The notes below the pieces were generated by a model, which was not told where the DNA came from, did not search any database, and worked only from the letters and a program-made list of their open reading frames with translations. Shown here in pieces: positions 56,380 through 64,000 of a DNA stretch of 64,000 bases (position 1 is its first letter; each line of letters starts with the position of its first letter). This stretch comes from Marsupella aquatica (taxonomy: Eukaryota > Marchantiophyta): NCBI GenBank assembly GCA_973895155.1, contig OZ316899.1, positions 1,860,001-1,924,000 on the forward strand. Reading direction: 5' to 3'. The position numbers were made by a program, and so were the translations under genes.

Positions 56380-59300
56380 ATGGGGGAAGAGGGTGATGAC
56401 ATGGAGACAGACATGGGGCTTGGAGAGTGGGGTGAAGAGGAAAGATTGGATATGGATGGAGACCCAGATGCAGGGGGCTCACAGAAAAATGCACCTGTGC
56501 AAGATGCACAGGGCCCTCATCAAGTCCCAGGTAGGTGGGCAGCTAGAGAGAAATCACATAATCCATACCCTAGAAGGAGCCAGAGTTATTGGCAAGGGAC
56601 GCCTGATAATTATGATGATGACTATGATGGAGCAGAAGATGGATGGGATGAATATGAACACCCAGAGCGTGGTAGAGACGGGTACAGAGGGCAATGGAAA
56701 GGTGAGGAGGATGATTGGACAAGTAAGTGCCTTGTGCTAGTGATTTTGTGATGGTAGTAGAGATTTAGCTCAATATGCACTTATCTGATGTGTAGCTAGG
56801 GCAAAGAGTTTATCTTACAGGTCCATGAGTGTGGCATGTACCTGTTGGTATGCAGACTCTGATTGGGACAATCACGAAAACAACAAAGGCCATCCACGTT
56901 CAGATAGGAGGCAATCATTCACAGGCGGGAGAAACGGCCCTAATTCATCAAGACAAAGCAATAGGACAGGTGGTCCAGAACCATCTATGCGCCAAGGGAG
57001 AGGTAACTTGGTCATTGCAGAATTGCTCTGAAGTCCACTGTATATTTGGCAGCAGGATTTATGATTCATACTTACCTAAGGATCCTGTAAATGTGCAGGG
57101 ACTCCAGGGAGGTTTGGACAATGCAATCCAGGCCGTGGGGGGAGATCAGGCCGTGGAGGGACCCCAGGCCGTGGGGGGACACCAGGCCGTGGAGGGACAC
57201 CTAGTAGCGCTTCAGGGAGTACCAAGGCAGGAGACAGTAACAAATTTGGTAAAGTAGAAGTGAATTCCGATGGTTGGATAACTCCCACATGTGATGGTAA
57301 GAACCGTTGGCATTCTGACCTAAGAGGAGAAGTATTGCGTTGGTTAGATTTGAGCATTACAGAGTTTAGGAGTCAGAACAAAGCTGATTGGGCTGCTATC
57401 TGCAAGGACATTCTTGAACGGTGGGACTATGTTGGTAATGATGGTAAGGGCCCAGTTGAAGATTGCATATCAGATTATGCAATGAGGATTTTGAAACAAG
57501 AGAGGCATAGGTTGAAAAGGATGTGGATAGACAATGGTTCTAACAGGAGAATGCCACCACCCCCATCATTGGAATTGGATCAATGGACACGGTTAATCAA
57601 AGGGTTCATGTCAGAGGCTGGACAGAGCAAAAGTGAACTGATGTCAAATGCTCGAGGCAAAGTGAAACACCTGTCACAGGCTGGGAGAGGAAGTTATGCT
57701 CCAGTGAAAGAACAATTGGTAAGGCAGTGACATGCCTGATAGTAAGCCTCAAACTTATCATCTTGCTACCATTATTACATTTTCATTGACAATCAACACT
57801 TGGTTTCATTCATATGTATGTTGATGTGGACTGTAGAAGAAATTGACAGGTGAAGAACCATCAGCACAAGAAGTGAGAGAGGAGTTCATGAAACAAAGGA
57901 GTGAGGTGACAAGTGTGACTTCCAAACAGGTGATTATGTTGTAATTCTGTATGTTCTGTGACTATTTGCCCTTGAGCATCAGAAAGAATTGTAGTCGTAA
58001 GTAAGCAACCAGTTCTTGGGGACAATTATCTGAGATATGTAAGCTGTGTTATGACAGGGAACTGTTACAACTCTCACAGAGATGTGTGAACGGTTGAAGT
58101 CATTAGAGTGTGGACTCCCTCGAGTGGAAAGTAAATTGGCTGATCGTTTGGATATTGTGGAGGCATCTGTAGCGAACCTTCTTGCATCAGTGGAATCTAA
58201 TTTCAAGCTTGTGATTGAAAAATTGGGTGGTTCCCAACCAAACAATGAGGGCAACATTGTACAAAGTGTGCCCTTGTTAACAAAAAAGGGAATTGGCAAA
58301 TCTGACACAGGTATGGAAATGACACCGGCCCATTGTTCATTGTGTCCTATGTTCAAATGTTAGAAGTAAGTTTTCATGAATTGAGTGAATGGTTTTAATG
58401 CAGGAAGAGTGGAGGCAGAGAAGGACCCTGTAATCAGTAAGTGAATGGTTTGAATGCAGGAAGAGTGGAGGCAGAGAAGGACCCTGTAATCAGTAAGCAG
58501 AATGGCAAAAAGGTTGCTGAGACAGGTAACCTGCTATGATCCAGTACATTACATTTGAAAAGTGCATGGAGTTTTGTGAAGCTTAAGCCGGTTGGAGGTA
58601 ATCTTTTCTGTAAGAACTGGTTGGATCAACTGGGATCTGAAGTGACATCATGATTGATGTATCAGGTGATTCAAAGAGCAATGAAAAAGATGTGCCCAGT
58701 GCCTCAATGACCATAGCCAAGGAGGTATCAGGTAAGCTGATGCTTTAAATTCCTCTCCTACCATTGTTGAGAAACAATTCAGTGGTTAATAGATTGAACC
58801 TGAATATTGTGGTGTGTTTATTGATCAGCAGAAGCAGACATGGAGGATATGGCAATGGTAAAGAAGGGGAAGAAGGCTGTTCATAATGGTAAGGAGATAG
58901 TGACAACTTTGTGGTTGGTGACATGTACATGGCGCACATGTGATGAGTGATTCACTTATGTTGGACAATGCACTGAATTGTAGTTGATGCAGAGTTGACA
59001 GACTCTCAACCAAGTGGGAGCAGGGTGAAGCGACGTCGAAACTTGGGAGCAACATTGGATGCAAGTAAGATTGTAGATGCTTCAATTGAAGCAAGTACAA
59101 TGTTGGCAGATACTGAGATGATGTCGCAGGGAAATCCTGCTATACAATTGGAAGTGTCAAATATGGATGCAGATTCTTTGAAGAAGAGTGTAGCCAATTC
59201 TCGATCACCAGCACAAAACACTCGTGCCAAAGTCATGACTCGCAACCAAGGTATGAATAATGTCATGTATAAGCCACCCAGGAAAGCCAAGAAAAGCAGC

Positions 59301-59588
59301 CAGGGTAAGGTGGAGGTGATAGCCACAGCAGAGCCAGTCCATAATCTTCTATCATGGGAGGATGACTCGCAGGTATGTGTGGGTACAGGCATTTTGCGAC
59401 CGGATCATGCTAAATTCCATGGCAAAGTGGTCCCGGATGACCATGTAGTAGTGTTGTTGACTACAGTGATTGTATCTGATTGTAATTTGCCATTTCCGAA
59501 TAGAGACGATGATCCACCTCAGGAAATAATGGCAGATGCAGTAGGATCTCTTGTGCTCTGGCCATCAGAGTGTGTTAGTCTGCAGTGA
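56380..59588 (+). CDS. TNPA-like second CACTA gene (Transposase_24-type), multi-exon
   Basis: The ATG is at 56,380. Exons that splice in frame are about 56,380-56,722, 56,863-57,001, 57,102-57,718, 57,837-57,930, 58,058-58,311, several micro-exons between 58,400 and 58,860, and a last exon about 58,984-59,588. The protein is acidic, then Arg/Gly-rich (PGRGG repeats at 57,130-57,190). The domain W..DLRGEVLRWL...ADWAAICKDILERWDY and SELMSNARGKVKHLSQAGRGSYAPVKEQL follows the plant En/Spm Transposase_24 pattern, with a coiled-coil stretch (LKSLECGLPRVESKLADRLDIVE) and a typical ending (ADAVGSLVLWPSECVSL). TNPA-type proteins bind subterminal repeats and assist TNP2. The exon count in the middle is uncertain. 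Confidence 0.75.
58385..58496 (+). repeat. 56-bp tandem duplication covering a micro-exon
   Basis: Units 58,385-58,440 and 58,441-58,496 differ by one base. Each contains an acceptor (AATGCAG), 33 coding bases (GRVEAEKDPVI) and a donor (CA|GTAAG). Thirty-three bases keep the frame, so one or both copies could be spliced in. Confidence 0.85.
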
Positions 59589-60069
59589 CTGAATGCAAGT
59601 GTAGATAGAATCATGTGACATATGTTACATTTTGACATTGCCTTGGGAAGATCCAAGAAATATCTGTACCAATTTTTCCATTTGGTAAAGAGGATGAAGG
59701 AGCCGTTGTGTGTGACATTGATATTTCTGAATTCTGTATATATGAAACAAGTGATTGATGTCAAACTATGGCTCTATGGTGATTGTCTATGATACTTGAA
59801 TCTGTTTTGTATCATTTCAGTATTAGTGTGTATGGTATAGACGAATGCTTTGTGACCTTCTTTGTAGTCTATGATGTTTGAATCTGTGAATTCATATTAG
59901 TGTACATGGTATAGAAGATGGCTTTCTGAAAATTTGTGTGAGGTTCTAATGTTAACATGGTGAATGGTGACCTTATAGAGTGAGTTCATTCCAAGTACAC
60001 AATAAAACATGAATGGAATGTGTTATTTGTGCACAAGAGTGAGTTCATTCCAAGTAGTATAGTGGGGTC

Positions 60070-60454
60070 TTCATCACTCATTTCCAGTTGACATGAAAGA
60101 CTTGTACATACCCCACAAAGTGTCTACTTTAGTCGTTTTATAAACTCACAAAGTATACTTAAAGACTACCCTCCATAACCTTTTGAGTCGTTCCCAACGA
60201 CTCACCATCGCAGTCCATAAAAGACTGAAAAAGACTCACCAAACCTACCCACACAAAGACTACAATAGACTGAAAATCCAGTCTATAAAACGACTTATAA
60301 ACCAGTTCTATAAAGGACTCAGTTGATTATAGTAACAAAACATACGACTCATAGTCCTATAAAGGACTGGAGTCCTTCCCAATCGTTTCCAAGTCCTATA
60401 CGGTACTGAATAGTTGTTTTATGGGGTCTAAATACCCCCCGGTTTCTACTAGTG
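60070..60454. repeat. CACTA-2 right terminal and subterminal repeats
   Basis: Dense copies of GACTC, AAGACT, AGTCCTT and TATAAA.GACT motifs occur in both orientations before the terminal repeat at 60,437-60,454. The same block makes up the left end of CACTA-1, showing the common origin of the two elements. Confidence 0.75.
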
Positions 60455-62940
60455 CCTCAACTTTAGTAACCCACATGGGCTTCATCCCCTTGTTAAATAC
60501 CGAATCGTAAAATTCGTTTAAATTGGACTCCACAAAATAGTGTCTAGAACACCTTCGCTTAAAATTCCCGACATCTCTCTGGAGTCCACAGGAAATAACG
60601 TCTCGAGTAGATGATGCTGCTCTGTCCTCACCGGCGCCTCTCTTTTTCTTTTTCTTCGTGCTAGTTGCGTCGAGAGGGACAATGGATTTGCCAGCACCAT
60701 CCGGGGTCCCTTGATCCTGGGTTTCTTGAGCTCCAGTGTTTGCCTCCGATGCTTGAGGAGTTGCATCATTCTTCCCTTCGGCAGCCGGGACCTCCGTGTC
60801 GGACTTTTGACCTCCTGTTAGGCACAGAAACTTGAATGAGTCCAACCTTTCAGACTAGCGCCAGGCGCTATTAATCAAAGGAATTTCCAAATGAAACTCC
60901 TGCATAAGCAGCGCCAACAAGTAACCAAAAAGCGCTTAGACTACTCACTTTTCTTGAAGGACCTTGTGGAGTCACTTGGTGCAGCCGACTCATTCTTCGC
61001 CTTTGCTCTTGGCTTACGGCTTCGGTCAACGTGCATGACAAGAGACTCACAATTCTTCTGTAACTCAGATGCAGATTCGTCAACATCAGACTGGAGACCT
61101 TGCTTCATTGCAGACACATAGTTGGCAGGGATCTGGGACTTCTGCAACTTCATGAAGGCATCCTTCTCAGCTTCGTCGAACGGTAAATCCCATTTGTCTG
61201 TGTCGAGGTACCACGGACAGTGAAGTCTCTCCCACTCCGACAATGAACGTGGTGGAAACTTTCCCTCCGCTGGGTACATCGAATAAAGGTCGGCAAGAGC
61301 GTTTCCCTCTTTGATAGACACCCATTTCTGAAATGCAGCCGGGTATGCCCACAGAGTGTCAGGAGATCTAAGCTCCATCCACATGTAAAACCGGTATAGA
61401 TATCGTTTGGCTCTCTTCCGGTTCCGCTCTATGTAATCTTCCTTGTCCGCATATTTGGAAGGCCACAAGTTGTTGAAGAATTTTGCCTTGACAAGATCCC
61501 CAAAGTTTCTGAATTCATCAAGAATGATCTTAAGCATGGCCTCCATTGACTCACACCCAGACTTTGTGAGACGGTCAGCCGGCATCCGGTCAGAAATCTG
61601 TTTGAAAGAAGTGTGAAGCATTCCAGTTGCAATTCCCTCCACAGAATTCCAAGTATGCCATGTATGGCACCACTGCTTCACAGGCTCATCGTTGACACTT
61701 GCAGGATGGAAAAACTGTTTCCGAATCTCGGGAGTGCAGTGGGCTACTAGAAGGGTGCACCTCAATTTTGGATCCAGGTATGAAACAGCAGTAAACAACC
61801 TGGCTCGATCCATTGTGCATACAACTGTGTCTGGCTTCTTCTCCTGTTTGTTCTTCTCAGTTACGGGATACATCTCAGCACAGGTTCCCAAATAATCTCC
61901 AAAATCCGGATGAAGTAAAGGGGTGATCTTCGTCACTTTGATCGACCAATCTTTGGTCGCCTCCTTCATCATTGCCTCATGCCTCTTTGTGGTCTCCTCT
62001 TCTGACCAAGAAGCCCCTTGAGCTTTGGCTAAAGCCATATCAGACTTAAATTGATTTGAGTAAGACTTGATTTTGTCCACACACAAAATGTAGATGAGAG
62101 CATCCTGTGGCATTTTATGTGTAAACCAAGACCCCTTTCTCGTCTTCTTTCGGATCGCCTCAAACTTTGCCATGTTCGCGCTGTCGATGAGTGACTTATA
62201 GTGATCAAGATCACGCGACAGAATTCGGGAAATTTTGTCCGCGTCAAGAATCTAGGAAGGCTCGACGACTGCTTGTCCAAGCCTGGATGCAATGAAAAGG
62301 AATTAGTAGCGCCGGGCGCTAGCAAAAATTGGGGAATGAACACTTTCGCAAAGCATGTTTGGTCCAAAATGAATGACAGGGGTAACAACAGTTAACGAAT
62401 AGAACTTACTGGTTCATGGTGTGCATTGCCGCCTCGAGCTCAACTAGCAAACCTCTATCACCATTGAAAATGACGCAAATCACACGAGGATGATACTTCA
62501 AGTTGTCCGGATTCTCCCTCGTGACGATTGACCACGAGTACAATCGATGATTTCCGTCAAACACACAAAACATTTTATCTTTTAGAATATGGAATGTTGG
62601 GTCCGCATCACACTCTTCCTCAAACTTGTCGTTCTCTGCGACCCAGATTGGATCCCAAGAGTCCCGGATCTCGCTGGTGCATATCTGAGAAACGCCATCG
62701 GCATTCGCAGGCTGAACGTAGAAAGGCATCCCAATGCGCGAGTTGTACCCGGTGACACGGAATGATTCTTTCAACTTCTCGATCGATGCACTTTCTTTGT
62801 GTAAGGTTTGAACAACCTCCATGGGGAGCAATCTATGTAAGTCGTGGGTATTTCCAAAATCATGAAGAAACTGAAAATTTTTAAATTTTTTAGGGGGTTT
62901 AACCTCTAATTGTTGATAACAGAACGGAGATAGCATTCTG

Positions 62941-63280
62941 TCTACAAGTTACAATCCCCAAGTTTAAAGTAAGTTTACGAGTAAACTCCAGTTACGAGTT
63001 ACGAGTTAGTAGTTACGAGTTACGGGGTTGCGACAGTATACTAGTTATGAGTATACTAGTTACGACTTACTAGTTAGGGCTTTACGAGTTGTGCCTTACG
63101 AGTTGGTGACCGATGATCGCGACGTCTTACGGCTACTTCCAACGGGACTTAGCAACGGGATGGCGAACGCGAATTGAAGAAAAGGCAAATTAGACTTCGG
63201 GTGCTCACTCCTAACTTAATTCCTGCCACCTCTGTTGATTCTACCAGCTTCCCCACTCCTTAGTGCACTCAACATAATGG
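62941..63280. repeat. TTACGAGTTA-type degenerate repeats, block 1
   Basis: Between about 62,975 and 63,100 the motif (A/T)GTTACGAGTTA and variants (TACTAGTTA, TTACGACTTA) recur many times. A second block is at about 63,910-64,000. They bracket the reading frame at 63,281 and could be subterminal repeats of another element or a decayed satellite. No gene is present here. Confidence 0.7.
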
Positions 63281-63766
63281 ATGAGAGCTATGGCAAACCT
63301 CGGCATTGATGAACAGTACCGAGTTGACACTCTGGCAATTCCTAAGAGCATAGTCGCCCGAATTCCACCAGCGCCCGATAGCTATGCAAATTTACGGACT
63401 TCCTTACAGCAGCTAGGTTTGCAGCATCTACTTGTCGTTCCTTGGGAAGTAGAGCTCGACACATATTTGCAGGATTTTGTAAAGGGGTCAGTGCTTGCTC
63501 CTGAATTTCGACGGACTATTCGAGCTCGACCCAGCTTATGGACTGTGGAACAAATTGCTTATGCCTTCCGCTGCCCTTCAGAAGGAGAAGGATTGTATTC
63601 GAAGAAGAAAGATTTATCTACACCTTACTTCTCTGGGACTCGCAATCTCACCAATGGCTGGAATTTAACACAGTGTATTTATCCAGATTTGAGAGTGCTT
63701 CTGGAATTTCTAGTACCCATTTTACACCCGAAGAAGTTAGTTTTTAGAGTAGTGCATCTTATCTGA
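63281..63766 (+). CDS. F1/F2-like mobile-domain ORF, 161 codons
   Basis: The ATG is at 63,281. The frame contains GLQHLLVVPWEVELDTYLQDFVKGS, LWTVEQIAYAFRCPSEGEGL, then SGTRNLTNGWNLTQCIYPDLRVLLEFL. The order (PW, x-I-A-x-x-F-x-x-P, x-NG-x-x-x-x-x-C, x-x-L-L-x-F-L) parallels the core of the F1 and F2 proteins (LPW, IAEVFGLP, KNGFFRN.C, MIDFLR). It has no N-terminal region or coiled coil and may continue by splicing or be truncated. It is read as a third, distant member of that family. Confidence 0.4.
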   Translation: MRAMANLGIDEQYRVDTLAIPKSIVARIPPAPDSYANLRTSLQQLGLQHLLVVPWEVELDTYLQDFVKGSVLAPEFRRTIRARPSLWTVEQIAYAFRCPSEGEGLYSKKKDLSTPYFSGTRNLTNGWNLTQCIYPDLRVLLEFLVPILHPKKLVFRVVHLI

Positions 63767-64000
63767 TTTTTAGAAATGCATTCTAGAGCTTTGGAAGTTG
63801 TCATACTTCTTTAGTGTATAGTCTGTACCTAGGAAAACCACCCGACAAAATCTCAGAGTTTTCTGACTTATAGTTAGGAAGTTAAAAATAGTTGAATTCA
63901 TCAAGTCTTTACTTTACCGCGATTACGAGTTACGACTTAGCTTTTACTAGTTACTAGTTTCCGATTACGAGTTCCGATAGACAGCCGATTACGAGTTAAT
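63767..64000. repeat. TTACGAGTTA-type degenerate repeats, block 2
   Basis: From about 63,910 to the window end, GATTACGAGTT, TTACTAGTTACTAGTT and CCGATTACGAG copies recur, as in the block at 62,975-63,100. No gene is seen; the feature may continue beyond the window. Confidence 0.65.

Larger units (their letters stand above)
43907..60454. mobile_element. CACTA-2: complete CACTA/EnSpm element, 16.5 kb
   Basis: It starts CACTAGTAGAAACCGGGG and ends CCCCGGTTTCTACTAGTG (18-bp perfect terminal repeats, similar for a further ten or so bases), with a CCT duplication. All convincing genes are on the plus strand. From the left they are cargo (PHD, BRCT, F-box-like), TNP2 transposase and a TNPA-like gene. 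The transposase frames are open, so it may be autonomous. It was inserted in the MULE-C methyltransferase gene. Confidence 0.95.
42206..62322. repeat. MULE-C palindrome family CTAGCGCC-N-GGCGCTAG
   Basis: Sites lie at 42,206-42,222, 42,270-42,286, 43,430-43,446, 43,503-43,519, 60,855-60,871 and 62,306-62,322. The first two are in the 3' flank; the others are in introns of the methyltransferase gene (43,430 and 43,503 share one intron). None is in an exon or inside CACTA-2. Typical changes are GCGCC to GCGTC and the end base of an arm. Confidence 0.88.
42418..62936 (-). pseudogene. ParB-like / DNA-methyltransferase-like fusion of MULE-C, split by CACTA-2
   Basis: Proposed exons on the minus strand are 62,936-62,410, 62,282-60,949, 60,814-60,458 joined (across CACTA-2) to 43,903-43,541, then about 43,402-42,800 and about 42,740-42,418. 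The N-terminus has KMFCVFDGNHRLYSW, the intact ParB/sulfiredoxin-like DGNHR box. The C-terminal part has FIYIPTG where DPPY is expected, PFLADDGLLAILH, and DIVMDWTVGSGSTFVAGDYSGR..VGLE, a good SAM-binding motif I. A TAG near 62,247-62,249 replaces a Trp codon present in MULE-A, and TAA at 42,418 may be premature because a Ser/Gly/Glu tail continues. The N-terminal 60 or so residues seen in MULE-A are missing, so the gene is probably truncated at 62,940. Confidence 0.75.
41991..62940. mobile_element. MULE-C: Mutator-like element, methyltransferase half, split by CACTA-2
   Basis: Both borders are approximate. It carries a homologue of the MULE-A ParB-methyltransferase gene (62,936-42,418, minus) and palindromes of the same subtype as MULE-B. 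The transposase half and the divergent promoter are absent: palindromes stop at 62,322 and unrelated TTACGAGTTA repeats begin by 62,960. It was later split by the 16.5 kb CACTA-2. No terminal repeat or 9-bp duplication can be assigned. Confidence 0.6.

Noticed and set aside
31079-62940. A simple inversion joining MULE-B and MULE-C into one element
   Set aside because: The F2 copy at 31,079 runs on uninterrupted and no matching 9-bp duplication or terminal repeat was found, so the inversion is not shown.

Overview
The window looks like nuclear, transposon-dense DNA of a land plant. Introns have GT-AG borders, the transposases are of plant type (CACTA/EnSpm TNP2 with a TNPA-like partner, Mutator-like with a SWIM finger, Ty3/gypsy and copia remnants), and one PHD protein resembles the plant regulator EDM2. 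The species cannot be read from the sequence; the large nested repeats suggest a big genome (possibly fern, lycophyte or bryophyte, low confidence). I see no ordinary single-copy host gene: almost every base belongs to mobile elements nested up to three deep.

Layout. (1) 1-25,935: a gypsy gag-pol fragment on the minus strand (413-597 plus 20,747 to about 21,990) was hit twice by a family of TG...CA-ended elements that I call F1 (1-412 and 598-20,741). The second F1 copy later received a related inverted element (2,107-6,961, itself hit by a 1.1 kb CACTA at 4,221-5,308) and a 10.6 kb Mutator-like element, MULE-A (8,402-18,976, 9-bp target duplication). A second family, F2, lies at 22,544-25,935. 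(2) 25,936-31,078: MULE-B, a relative with only its transposase half. (3) 31,079-39,185: an inverted F2 copy containing an F1 element with a fully open 1,206-codon frame (33,345-38,001). (4) 39,186-41,990: gag-like fragments, a MITE and a copia-type LTR. (5) About 41,990-62,940: MULE-C, which keeps the methyltransferase half and is split by a complete 16.5 kb CACTA element (43,907-60,454). (6) 62,940-64,000: short TTACGAGTTA-type repeats around another F1/F2-like reading frame.

The most unusual system is the MULE group. MULE-A has a divergent pair of genes: a SWIM-finger DDE transposase, and a protein of about 1,200 residues that joins a ParB/sulfiredoxin-like N-terminus to a beta-class (N4C/N6A type) DNA-methyltransferase-like C-terminus. 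That domain pairing is known from phages and bacteria. Introns and intergenic DNA of these elements, but not their exons, are studded with 16-19 bp palindromes. MULE-A uses CTAGCGA-NN-TCGCTAG; MULE-B and MULE-C use CTAGCGCC-N-GGCGCTAG. A self-recognition system, with palindromic sites read by the ParB-like/methyltransferase protein or by the transposase, is my inference.

The 16.5 kb CACTA element encodes TNP2 and a TNPA-like protein on its right side. On its left it carries possible cargo: an EDM2-like PHD protein, a tandem-BRCT protein and an F-box-like protein. It sits inside a methyltransferase exon with a CCT duplication, and removing it restores the frame exactly. The MULE genes are decayed (often CGA to TGA or TGG to TAG), while the CACTA genes and the F1 copy at 33,345 are open, so the latter are the younger arrivals.
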